Position numbers and translations under genes: made by a program
Virus record (IMG/VR): IMGVR_UViG_3300033148_008797
Coordinates: 1-46,734 of that record
Origin: a virus
Length of the DNA: 46,734 nucleotides
Strand: one strand, 5' to 3'
In this document: one piece after another, positions 35,719 through 45,000 of the stretch
How positions within the stretch are numbered: position 1 is the stretch's first letter
How the letters are laid out: each line of letters opens with the position of its first letter
Notes under the pieces: model-generated
The model's input: only the letters and a program-made list of their open reading frames with translations
What the model was told of the DNA's origin: nothing
The model's database searches: none

Positions 35719-37435
35719 TCAACCAGTTCCTATCAACCACTTGTATAAATCTATTTCTTCACCATTTCCTAATCTAATCTTACTTTGCTGCTCATCATAT
35801 CTTTCAATCCTACCCCTATCATAAATATTCTTTTCGAATGAGAAATCCTTGTAATTCTCAGTAGTAGTATTTGAAAGACTAATTCCAGAAATCATTGCAT
35901 CAACATCTGCATTATTTTGATTTACAAACAAAAATGATTCGTCTCTAACCCAAATTCCACCACCAAGAGCCATAATCAAATCATCATTATCACCTCTTCT
36001 TGCTTCTGGTCTTCCATTTTCCGTTATAATAAACGTCTTAAATTCATCAATCAATCTTTCGGAATGAATTACAACATGCTGCATTCTAACATATTGTTCC
36101 ATTTTTGCCAAAACAGGCAATCTATTTGCATGATGAATCGTAAAACCAGGAAGAAAATCATTACTCATTTCTGCATAATATGGATCAGGAGCCCTACCAT
36201 AAGAATTTTTCATCTTCAATTTTCTTTTTTTCGTATAATACAAACACTGACCATGACCCAATTGCTGAATTCTTAAAATAGTAGGACCTGACCAACCAGA
36301 ATTGTTCTCTGGTGCTATAATTGCATTGTTATAATTCTGAGAAACCATAACCAAAAGCTCGCCAAGAATATCTGGTTTTATTTTTCCTTTGTATTCGGCC
36401 ACTTGCTCCATAGGAACAGTGTCCATTCTAAAAACATGAAAAGCACTATAGTCTTTTGCATCACCTCTAGAAACATCACAAGAAATCAAATAAACACCAT
36501 TTTGCTCAGGATTGAACCAGGTCCAAAAATTATTGTCAAAATAACCTCTAGAAATTGGCTGAAATTCTTTGCACATAACTTCTAGTCTCGCAATAGTATC
36601 CGGATCAATAAATGTATCACCAGATGCTAAAAAACTACACAATCTTTCTTGGGCTATGTCTCTAGGAGAATCTTCTAATGTTTCCGCTTCTAACCAAGCC
36701 TTATTGCAACCAGGCTTCAACCAATACATCAAACGATCATCATATATTTCATTAGGATCTTCAGGATTTATATATTTGCCAAATTTACAATTAAATCCAT
36801 TTGTCCCGTCTCTTGCACCTTTGTAAACTTTATGGAAAAAATTGCCAACACCATTTGGGGTAGAAGCTAAACAAATTCTACCACCAGTAGTCAATGTTGG
36901 TTTAATACGAACCCATAACTCTTCCAGCCTATCAATAAGAGCAGCCTCATCAACAAACAAAAACGAAAGAGACTCACCAACACCAGCATCATATGACGTT
37001 GTAATTGAATTAACCATAGAACCATTAGAAAGTTCTAGACCGGGTTCTATTATTTACAGATATAGAAACCATGCCAGGAATAAGCCATTTTGGCAAATAT
37101 TTTATAATATTTTTTATTACTCTCAGCGGAATTTTTGCCTTTTCCAACTTAGTTGCCATAATAACAACATTAGAATGCCTATGAAAAATCATAAGCCAAG
37201 CTATAAAACCACCAGTAATTGTAGTAATTCCTAACTGACGAGCTTTCAGGATTACATTTCTTCTATTTTTTACATAATTATTTATTATATCTTTCTGGTA
37301 ATCATATAACTTAAAATCTAAAATACCTTCTTGAGGATGAACTATTTTTCCATACGTTTCAAGGAAATAAATTGGATCCTTCGCACACTTAATAATTTCC
37401 TTTATTAATTCTTTTTTTGTTTGTTTTCGGCTCAT
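35719..37435 (-). CDS. 17: Large terminase, T4 gp17-like, requires +1 shift at CGG
   Basis: ATG 37435. Walker A KARQLGITT at residues about 64-72 and the ATPase region follow. At codon 132 the zero frame meets CGG 37042-37040 and stops four codons later. Skipping the C gives RTGLELSNGSMVNSITTSYD, which continues through Walker B LFVDEAALID, a long ATPase part (RICLASTPNGVGNFFHKVY), and the RNase H-like nuclease (LISCDVSRGDAKDYSAFHVF, IIAPENNSG, DDLIMALGGGIW) to TGA 35719. The length of 1717 bases is 3n+1. The product of about 572 residues is the DNA-packaging motor and concatemer nuclease, which is essential. Confidence 0.93.
37040..37042 (-). other. In-frame CGG, +1 recoding site 9 (terminase)
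   Basis: ACC CGG TCT AGA ACT TTC TAA: zero-frame stop soon after. ACC (C) GGT CTA GAA CTT gives LELSNGSM and the Walker B half of the terminase. Confidence 0.93.
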
Positions 37436-37473
37436 TCAAATTTCCTTAAATGATTAGCCATAAAAATTAAAAT

Positions 37474-37947
37474 TTATGATACAGTATATTCATAAACTCT
37501 TTTTTCTTTGACGAGATATTTACCACTTCTATCAACAGTTACTGTATGACGACCACTACCAAAACTCCAAGAAGTATCGGCCATCATCCTACTAACTTTT
37601 TCATAATTTACACTATCATTTTTCTTTTTTAGTTTTAAAGTCTTTTTGGTCATTTTTTTAAATCTTTTTTTCATCTCTGATTCAAATTCTTTAAAAAAAT
37701 CACTTCCTTGTGCTTCCATAACAGCTAACATTTCTGGAGTTGTAAATTCATATCTTAAATATGTTACAACCATAACATCATTATCCATAACCATATTGAG
37801 ACCATTCAAATCAGTAACCAATCTATTCCAACCAGTTCCACCATTAGCTTCATTTTTTATATCTTCATAACACTGTCTAATAGCACCAAAAATATCTTCT
37901 TTTCTTTGATAATTTTTGTCTTCATATCCATCAATTTTTTTTGGCAT
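37474..37947 (-). CDS. Hypothetical protein
   Basis: About 157 residues from ATG 37947 (MPKKIDGYEDKNYQRKEDIFGAI). It is helical at first (RQCYEDIKNEANGGTGW), then RYEFTTPEMLAVMEAQGSDFFKEFESEMKKRFKKM, and ends WSFGSGRHTVTVDRSGKYLVKEKRVYEYTVS. The position upstream of terminase suggests a small-terminase or packaging role, but I see no gp16 signature. Confidence 0.5.
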   Translation of the reverse strand: MPKKIDGYEDKNYQRKEDIFGAIRQCYEDIKNEANGGTGWNRLVTDLNGLNMVMDNDVMVVTYLRYEFTTPEMLAVMEAQGSDFFKEFESEMKKRFKKMTKKTLKLKKKNDSVNYEKVSRMMADTSWSFGSGRHTVTVDRSGKYLVKEKRVYEYTVS

Positions 37948-37991
37948 TTTCAATTACCTCAAATATAAACATAATAATACTTTAATAATTA

Positions 37992-38264
37992 CTAATAACC
38001 CCTCTCTTTAAACCTTTTTTTGTAATATTCCAAATCAATTAGTGGTTCTTTTCTTTTATCTACATACATAATATAACATTTATGACAAACACCATACTTT
38101 TCTAAATAAGGATCATCAATAGTAGATGTAATTCTTCTACATTTTTCAACAGGACAAAAAAGAGGAACTTTATGAATCAATCTACCATCTTTTTTTATTT
38201 TTACCCAATATCCCTTATCATCACCCAAATCTCTCCATTCATATCCTTCTCTTTTCTCTTTCAT
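37992..38264 (-). CDS. Small zinc-binding hypothetical protein
   Basis: A 90-residue protein with two Cys pairs (CPVEKC and CHKC, residues about 38-66), a likely zinc ribbon (KVPLFCPVEKCRR...YGVCHKCYIMYVD), and a basic end (YYKKRFKERGY). It overlaps the upstream 38261-38542 gene by four bases (ATGA). Function unknown, possibly nucleic-acid binding. Confidence 0.6.
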   Translation of the reverse strand: MKEKREGYEWRDLGDDKGYWVKIKKDGRLIHKVPLFCPVEKCRRITSTIDDPYLEKYGVCHKCYIMYVDKRKEPLIDLEYYKKRFKERGY

Positions 38265-38542
38265 GACAAATCTCTATCTACTTTTTTTAAAATATCATTA
38301 TGAGGATTTATTCCATATTTTTTCTTCATCAACTCTACAGCATCTACACCTTTTTCTACCCAGTCTTTAAACAATTCTATACAATCAGAAATACCTTCCA
38401 ATTTACCACTAACAAATTCTGAATCTACATCTTCTCTTTCTTCTACTTTTTTCTTCAATCCTTCCATCATTCTCAAATAAATTCTCATAAAAGCAATTGT
38501 ATCTTGAAGCGTTTTTTCAACTATTTCCCTAACACTAATCAT
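38261..38542 (-). CDS. Small helical hypothetical protein
   Basis: A 93-residue protein, helical and charged (SVREIVEKTLQDTIAFMRIYLRMMEGLKKKVEERED, CIELFKDWVEKGVDAVELMKKKYG). It ends with TGA overlapping the next gene's start as ATGA. No family recognised. Confidence 0.55.
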   Translation of the reverse strand: MISVREIVEKTLQDTIAFMRIYLRMMEGLKKKVEEREDVDSEFVSGKLEGISDCIELFKDWVEKGVDAVELMKKKYGINPHNDILKKVDRDLS

Positions 38543-38551
38543 AAAAAACTC

Positions 38552-39340
38552 CTATTTAAATGGAAACCATCCAATATTTAAACCATAATATTTTTTAATA
38601 TTATTACCATCATATGTAGTAGAAAGTATTGGACCAAATAAAAAATCATCAAAAATAAAAATATTAGAACCAACAGAAGTCATTAACCCATCACCAACAG
38701 AAATATTTCCAAAAATACCAATTCTTTCATACCACTTTGTATCATAAACACTAGAATCTATTTTTAACTTTATATCTATTGGAACAATATCGGAATTGTT
38801 TGTATCCAAATAAATTCTATAAATATCATCATTTTTAGCTAAAATTAAATTAAAAACAATATCTTTTACCCATTCTAAATTAATATATGCTTCAGGAGGA
38901 TTCGTAAAAGTATTTCCATAAATTCTTAAATAATCTTTTGTTTGATCAAATGAAACCTTAAATCTATTATTAGAAAAACATTCTTGACAAATTTCATCAA
39001 GATCAACGGGATTACCATCATGATCTACTATATCTTGTTGAGCATCTTTAATTTCAAAATATTTATTTTTCCATTTCAAAACAATTTCACTCAAAGATAT
39101 TATTTCTTCATCTCTATCATCAATTATTTTTTGCAACTCTTCATTTTGCAAAACTATTTCATTTGTTTCTATTGCCAATTTTGAATAAGCAGTTTCTGTT
39201 TCTTTTAGAGTATCAGACAATTGAGCAATTTGATTATTCAAATTCTTCCTTGTTTTCGCATGAGAATATCTCTCATATGCATAAAAACTCGCACAAACTA
39301 AAATCAATACACCTAAAATAATAGATAAATATTTGTACAT
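38552..39340 (-). CDS. Membrane-anchored coiled-coil protein
   Basis: About 262 residues from ATG 39340 behind a GAGGGA site. One N-terminal membrane helix (YLSIILGVLILVCASFYAYERY) is followed by a coiled coil (residues about 30-95: NNQIAQLSDTLKETETAYSKL...) and a beta-rich domain with an inserted CQEC pair. The C-terminus (GPILSTTYDGNNIKKYYGLNIGWFPF) resembles outer-membrane-type strands. This layout resembles phage spanin/tail-lysis proteins, but it may also be an envelope-associated regulator. It lies at the lysis-type small-gene region with a two-helix membrane protein. Confidence 0.55.
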   Translation of the reverse strand: MYKYLSIILGVLILVCASFYAYERYSHAKTRKNLNNQIAQLSDTLKETETAYSKLAIETNEIVLQNEELQKIIDDRDEEIISLSEIVLKWKNKYFEIKDAQQDIVDHDGNPVDLDEICQECFSNNRFKVSFDQTKDYLRIYGNTFTNPPEAYINLEWVKDIVFNLILAKNDDIYRIYLDTNNSDIVPIDIKLKIDSSVYDTKWYERIGIFGNISVGDGLMTSVGSNIFIFDDFLFGPILSTTYDGNNIKKYYGLNIGWFPFK

Positions 39341-39341
39341 T

Positions 39342-40140
39342 TTATCCCTCTTCACCTCCTATCATTAGATTTCTTATTATATCATAATTCCACAATTCTG
39401 AATTAGAATAATTTTCATGAAACCAATACCATTTTTCTTTGGCATCTTTCCAAAAATACCCCTTAATTTCTACATATTTATTTTCTTTTTTCAAATATAA
39501 ATCGCAAAAATATTTTCTTCCGTCTGGCATATCAAATTCAATTTGCCAATCAAAATCAATTTCATTCTTGTTTAACCATTCAACCACTTTTTTCTCATAA
39601 GAAGCAGTACAAATCACTTCTTCTCCGAGTCTTCCAGTGATACAAAATATAAGAATTATTTAAAGATTTGCTTGTTTTAGCAACTATTTCTTTATTCTTG
39701 CTAACATTATCAACACCATACTTACTCAAACACGTTATCTTTCTTTTTATTTTGGCACACTGAGGACAACCAGATTTATTATATCTAATATTTAAAAATG
39801 TTGTTTTCCAACAACAATTACACCTTAAACATCTATAATTGTATTTAGTTGTACAATTTTTATATTCATTTTCCAAAAACAATATTTTCAATTCTAATAG
39901 GTATGCCTTTACATATTCGTAAGAAAGTTTTCTTTTGTTTTTTCTTCTCTCTATTCCACATTTAGGACAACCTTGTCCCTGTAATTTAATATTTTCAAAT
40001 CTAGCACCCCACTCATTAAAACACTTCATGCACCTACATTTTATTTTTTTCCTTCCGCTAATATATTTCTCTGAAATGAGTTCAATATTCCTATTGTTCA
40101 AAAATTCTCTAACAAAACTTATATCAAATCTAACGCCCAT
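39342..40140 (-). CDS. Homing-type PD-(D/E)XK endonuclease, requires +1 shift at CGG
   Basis: ATG 40140 starts a protein with zinc knuckles (CMKCFNEW, CPKCGIERR, CLRCNCCW, CPQCAKIKR) and one LSKYGVDNVSKN repeat. At CGG 39627-39625 zero frame stops a little later. Skipping the C gives HWKTGEEVICTASYEKKVVEWLNKNEIDFDW, equivalent to SYEKKVVEYFNKNKIDYNW in the 3057-3789 gene, then a nuclease core (YFCDLYLKKENKYVEIKGYFW, NSELW). The length of 799 bases is 3n+1. Product about 265 residues. It lies between two membrane-protein genes. Confidence 0.75.
39625..39627 (-). other. In-frame CGG, +1 recoding site 10 (endonuclease)
   Basis: ACT CGG AGA AGA AGT ends soon in zero frame. ACT (C) GGA GAA GAA GTG joins to the SYEKKVVEW segment shared with the sister endonuclease. 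Confidence 0.85.
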
Positions 40141-40148
40141 AAAAATTA

Positions 40149-40390
40149 TTATTCTGAATCTATTTTATCTTTCGTATTTCTCCTAACTACATAAGCAGTA
40201 AAGGCACCACCGAAAATACAAACTAAGCAACGGAACATTGGGATCTGCAAACTCCAAAACAAAATTTCCGATCTCAACAGAATTAATCAATGATGCGACA
40301 ATATAAAATGTTGTGACCAAAAATGAAATCGCCGCAAACGTAAAAATTCCGATCTTTTTCCCCTGACGAATTTCTTAACATCCAAAACAT
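40149..40390 (-). CDS. Two-helix phage membrane protein, requires two +1 shifts
   Basis: ATG 40390 has a GAGGAAAG site. The protein is MFWMLRNSSGEKD, then CGG 40351-40349, skipped C, then GIFTFAAISFLVTTFYIVASLINSVEIG (membrane helix 1), FADPNVPLLSLYF, then CGG 40212-40210, skipped C, then GGAFTAYVVRRNTKDKIDSE and TAA 40149. The second hydrophobic stretch spans the second CGG. The length of 242 bases is 3n+2, as two shifts demand. The layout of LRN..G..DG.FT....S at the start and YVVRRN at the end is like small phage inner-membrane proteins of holin or exclusion type. Confidence 0.8.
40210..40212 (-). other. In-frame CGG, +1 recoding site 11 (membrane protein, second site)
   Basis: TTT CGG TGG TGC in the frame set by the first shift. 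TTT (C) GGT GGT GCC gives YFGGAFTAYVVRRN and ends at TAA 40149; unshifted reading ends in TAG with a Cys-rich tail. Confidence 0.88.
40349..40351 (-). other. In-frame CGG, +1 recoding site 12 (membrane protein, first site)
   Basis: GAT CGG AAT TTT in zero frame gives no membrane helix and a stop. GAT (C) GGA ATT TTT gives DGIFTFAAISFLV, a clear membrane segment. Confidence 0.9.
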
Positions 40391-40403
40391 TTTTCTTTCC
40401 TCC

Positions 40404-40706
40404 TCACGAAACACTTCTCGCAAAAGCTATAGCAACTTTCTTTGCATCTTCTAGTGTTTTTATTTTTTTAATTGGCTTAATATATTCTGTTGGAATACTA
40501 CCCTCTTCAACTTCATCTCCAACACCATAACCATAAATTGCTCTATGTGACCAACCATACCATTTTTGATCTTTTGGAGAAAATCCTGTGGAACAAACAC
40601 TATGAAGCGGATCTATTTTTTCAAACACCTCAATACCATATTTTTTTCTTATTTTTTCCTGCTCCTCTTTGACTATTTTATCATATGTATCCTTCAAAGA
40701 TTCCAT
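40404..40706 (-). CDS. Hypothetical phage protein
   Basis: A 100-residue protein with a charged helical start (MESLKDTYDKIVKEEQEKIRKKYG), then FSPKDQKWYGWSHRAIYGYGVGDEVEEGSIP, and an Ala-rich helical end (LEDAKKVAIAFARSVS). The WYGWSHRA..GFG/YGVGD motif recurs in small phage proteins of unknown function. Ribosome site AAGGAGAT precedes ATG 40706. TGA stop overlaps the ribosome site of the next gene. Confidence 0.6.
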   Translation of the reverse strand: MESLKDTYDKIVKEEQEKIRKKYGIEVFEKIDPLHSVCSTGFSPKDQKWYGWSHRAIYGYGVGDEVEEGSIPTEYIKPIKKIKTLEDAKKVAIAFARSVS

Positions 40707-40708
40707 AT

Positions 40709-41359
40709 CTATATCTCCTTGATATTTGCACCAGCAGTTTTAGATCTACCAATGTCTATCAAAACAAAATCATTTCCTCTTTTCATTATATTTCCAATAT
40801 GAACATCGTAAAATTGTACTCCATTAATCTTCAATTCTTGCAAACCATTAAAAATTTGCTTAAAAATTTCTATAGTTTTTTCTATTTCCGAATCTGGCAC
40901 AAAACGTACATCACCAACATGTTTAACAATTTTTACAATATTGTGCATTGCATACTTCATATCAATTTTACCATCAACAAAATCATCTATAGAATCTTCT
41001 ATTCCTGCACTGATTATTATTGAATCAAAAAAACTACATTCATTTCTATTTAACAACCTAAGTTTCTCTTGCAATATTCCATAATATCCAGTTTTATCAA
41101 ATTGAAATACATCATAAATTTCATAAACATTCTTCAATTTCTTTCCCAAAATATTGGCACATGCATTTGCCTCTTCTTTATCTGATGTTACTTTCAAAAC
41201 TCTATTGTCATCTGTTGCAAATGCCATTCCCATTGTACCCAAACCTAAAGAAATATAGGGTTTTATTCCCATCATTGCCAACTTATAATCATATTTTTTT
41301 AATATCTTTTTTATTTTTGCCGTACTATAATCTTCATTAAGAGCAGATTCTAATTTCAC
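40709..41359 (-). CDS. Protein kinase-fold protein
   Basis: A 216-residue protein. The N-lobe pattern is LGLGTMGMAFATDDNRVLKVTSDKEE, a Gly-rich loop followed by VLKVT where a Lys would bind ATP. The C-lobe has YDVHIGNIM (D-x-H-x-x-N, as in the small bacterial kinases that lack HRD) and FVLIDIG, which takes the place of the DFG motif. This is the Ser/Thr kinase or aminoglycoside-kinase-like fold, in a small form. The substrate is unknown; phage kinases often modify host proteins. It overlaps the methyltransferase stop. Confidence 0.65.
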   Translation of the reverse strand: MKLESALNEDYSTAKIKKILKKYDYKLAMMGIKPYISLGLGTMGMAFATDDNRVLKVTSDKEEANACANILGKKLKNVYEIYDVFQFDKTGYYGILQEKLRLLNRNECSFFDSIIISAGIEDSIDDFVDGKIDMKYAMHNIVKIVKHVGDVRFVPDSEIEKTIEIFKQIFNGLQELKINGVQFYDVHIGNIMKRGNDFVLIDIGRSKTAGANIKEI

Positions 41360-42021
41360 TTTATTTTCCTCGCTATAAAAAGATCATGCTCGCACAATTC
41401 CGAACCTTTCAAAATACAACCCCTAAAACATTTTACATCTAATCTTTCAACATCAAAAGAATTCTCAAACCAAACTCTTGAATTCCAAATATTATCAGCA
41501 CAATCTTTTAACTCATAAGAAATCCAATATCCACCAATTTTCAAATTATCAAAAAGATTTTTGGTAATCCTTATAGAATCAAAAATAGATTCATCTTTCA
41601 AAAAACCTATATGTTGTAAAACAAAAATAAAAAAAATCATATCATATTCTTGAAACATAATTTCTTTATCCATATTTTTCGAAATATAATATTTATCTTT
41701 TGGAAAATTTTGCCTCTTAAAATATTTCAAAGCTACCGAATTGGGATCAAATCCGTAATACTTAATCCACGGAGTTTTTTCAATAAAAAATTGAGCATTT
41801 CTACCACAACCGCAACCTATTTCTAAAACTTTACTCATATTATTTAAATAATCTGAACCACAATATCCCAAAAACCTAGGATCTCCAAAATCAGTAGGTG
41901 TGGGATTTTTATGTCTCATTTCCCATACAGAATCGGGGGTATACTTATTTATATTACAATTTTCTTTTGTAAGCTTCTCATCAAAACTAAAATCTATTCT
42001 ACTAACATTTTTAAGTTTCAT
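41356..42021 (-). CDS. SAM-dependent methyltransferase (class I)
   Basis: About 221 residues from ATG 42021 (MKLKNVSRIDFSF), overlapping the upstream TGA as TGATG. Motif I is VLEIGCGCGRN (about residues 66-76), then YYGFDPNSVALKYF (motif II), YDMIFFIFVLQHIGF (motif III/post I) and LKIGGYWISYEL. The fold is the class I Rossmann type. No target-recognition domain is visible, so it is likely a small-molecule, protein or RNA methylase rather than a DNA methylase; the target is unknown. Confidence 0.75.
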   Translation of the reverse strand: MKLKNVSRIDFSFDEKLTKENCNINKYTPDSVWEMRHKNPTPTDFGDPRFLGYCGSDYLNNMSKVLEIGCGCGRNAQFFIEKTPWIKYYGFDPNSVALKYFKRQNFPKDKYYISKNMDKEIMFQEYDMIFFIFVLQHIGFLKDESIFDSIRITKNLFDNLKIGGYWISYELKDCADNIWNSRVWFENSFDVERLDVKCFRGCILKGSELCEHDLFIARKIK

Positions 42022-45000
42022 CAACTTATCCTCGATAATCCTTCATCATCTCTTTCTACTTCAATTATATAATCAACACAATCCTTCAAACTATCTATAT
42101 GAGTAATTACTACAATAGTTTCAAATAATTGCTTTAAGTTTTCCAAAATAACCGAAATAACATCTAGATATTCAGAATCTAAACTGCCAAATGCCTCATC
42201 CAATATAAACAGATTGCTTCTAGGAAGAGTCGTAATATTGATTAAAGCTGCACGAATAACAATAGCTGAAATCGACTTTTCCATACCACTGCATAACTCA
42301 ATAATTCTTCTTTCTCCATTCGTATGATTGAAATAAATTTCTATATCCCTATTATCATTTGCTTCCAAAGTTATTTCAAATGGTACCGTTCCATTCAAAA
42401 TTTTCTTCATTTCATTGTTTATTATATCAAAATTGTTAAATATAATTAACTGACTAATTCCATCTTTTGACATACACTTCAAATAATTTTCATATATCTC
42501 AAACTTATTCCTCAATGTATTATATTTATCTAATTCTTTCTTTGTAAGTTCACATTTTCCTTCAACTATTCCCAATTCTCTTTCTATTTTATTTATTACG
42601 TTAAAAGTATCTTTGATATCTTTTTCTATTTCTACCAACTTTATTTTCAATTCTTCAACTTTTTTTTGATATTTTTTATTTTTTTCTATTTGTTTTTTAT
42701 TTTTGCTTACTGCATCTTTTTTCTTTTTGAGTCCAATCAAAGCCTCTTCTTCGAAAGAAACAAGAGTAGCAAAACCATATGCCTCTTTTGGTATTTTTAT
42801 TGATTTATACCTATCAATTTCATTTTCAATCTCTTCTCTTGTCATTTTTATACTTTTGCGAAGAATATCCGATTCTGCCCTCAAATCCTTTATCTTTCTT
42901 TCTAGTGGACAATTTTCTTCATGCTTACAAGAACAACCTCTTTCTAAATTATTTGCACCAGCCAACAAAGAATCTGCTTTATCCAACACATCCAATTTAT
43001 TATTTAATGCCTCTATATTTATCGAATTCTTTTCTCTTATCAATTCACCATTTTTCTTTTTTTGGGCTTGCATACTCTTTAGTTTCTTCTCTTTTTCCTT
43101 AATCTGCCTAGAAATATCAGAAATGCTGAAAGAAAAATCAAATACATTAACAATTTTTTCCTTTGCATTATCTATTTTTTGTACTATTTTTTCTTTTTTT
43201 GTCTCCAATTTCTTATTAAAATCAACATTTTTACCCTTCAATTCTTCATATTTCTCAATTTCAGCTTGCAAATTGACCAATTCTTCTTCTAAATTACCAT
43301 CATATTTCTTCAATTTTGCTTTGATATCCTTGAAATCTTCATTAGCAAGCCTATATTTGTCTTCAAAAATATCAATATCAAAATATCTAGCTATAATTTT
43401 CTGTCTTTCAGTAGAACCAGCATCAATAAAATTAATCAAACTCCACTGAGGAGCAACAGTTGTAAACATAAAATCTTCTGGAGTACCAAAAATCTTTCTT
43501 ATTTTCTTATCTGTATCGTTTCTATCTATGCCATTCTTATTTATCTTCTCGGAATCATTAACAATTGAAAAATTTACTTCAGTTTTTCCCTGATAAATTG
43601 GTTTGCCCTTTCTTTTTCCGCCCTTCAAGTAAACACTTGTCTCTCTTTCAATATCATAATACGTATCATCAAGTTCTACAAAAACACTTCCAGAACACTT
43701 ATCTTTTTTGCTATTTATCAGCAAATCATTTTTAACTACACCCTTCTTGGAAATCTTATTAAAAATAGTATAGAGAAGAGAATCAACAGCCAAAGTTGAC
43801 TTACCTACAGCATTCTTGCCAAAAATTCCTAATACTCCAGGATACTTACTAAAATCTACATGATTATCTTCACCAAAACTACAAATGTTTGAGAAATTAA
43901 ACTTCTCAATACGATAACTTATATTTCTCAATACATCAGTATCTTTTCTTGCTACAACATCGTACTTTCTATTCAATTCAATTATTTTATCTATTTTTTC
44001 TTTTTCTAACTCCGAAGACTTCAAAAATTTTCTAATCAAAAAATCCTGGACCTTCCTATCTGACAAGTTTCCTATCTTTGCTTTAGTTCCTTTTATCTTT
44101 ACTTCTTGTCTGTGAGGATTCACCTCATCAACAAAAGCAATTTCCTTTGGCTCATAATACTTTTCTAGCTTGTTTTGTATGTCTTGTTTCTCTAAAACAT
44201 TCAATTGTCTTGAAAATACTCTAATTCTAGAATTTTTCTTGACTCTGTATCTATTTGATATATTTAAATCATCTTTTAATTTTAGAGTATAAAATGGACA
44301 AACATTTTCCAATTCAACAAATTCAACTTTATGATTAGTTTTATCTTCGATCTCCCAAAGCAAATACCCTTTTCTTCTTGTTTCGCCATAATTTTGTTGT
44401 ATCAATGAACCAGCATAGGCTGCAGTTCTTTCTTTATTTAAAAATTGACTTTCGTGAATGTCTCCGCACATCAAATAATCAACTTTATCCATAAAATAAT
44501 CTAAATCATAAGCCTTGTCAATCATTACACTATTTTGAAGAATGGCTTCATTGATTAAACCATGAAATAATCCAATATTAATTTCTGATTTTATATCTTC
44601 TTTTGTTGGCCATTTATTATCAAAACAGGAAAAATGAACCAAATTTACATCTAGTTGCTCTTCTCCAAAATAATTTGATAAATTTAAATAATAAATTCCA
44701 GATTCCTTATAATATTCTATTCTATTTGAATCTATACTTTCTACTATAGGAGATAAAGCATCAAGTCTATTAAGATTTGAAAGATTTCCATCATGATTAC
44801 CAGGAATTATAATCAATTTTCTAGATACAATTGCAAGCTTTTTCAAAAAATCAGAACAAACTTGAACAAATTCTGGACTAATTTGGGTCTTTGTATGGGC
44901 CAAATCACCAGTAAATATGGTACAATTTGGTTTTTTTTCTTCTAAAGACGCATATAAATTCTCAAATACCTGTTTGTATTCATTGTGTCGCTTATAATTA

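Noticed and set aside
3421-40351. Explaining the twelve CGG breaks as random sequencing indels
   Set aside because: Random or homopolymer indels would not place one C each time directly before an in-frame GGA/GGT codon and nowhere else, nor produce matching ATGA overlaps. A context-specific artefact is still possible and is listed as the main thing to test.
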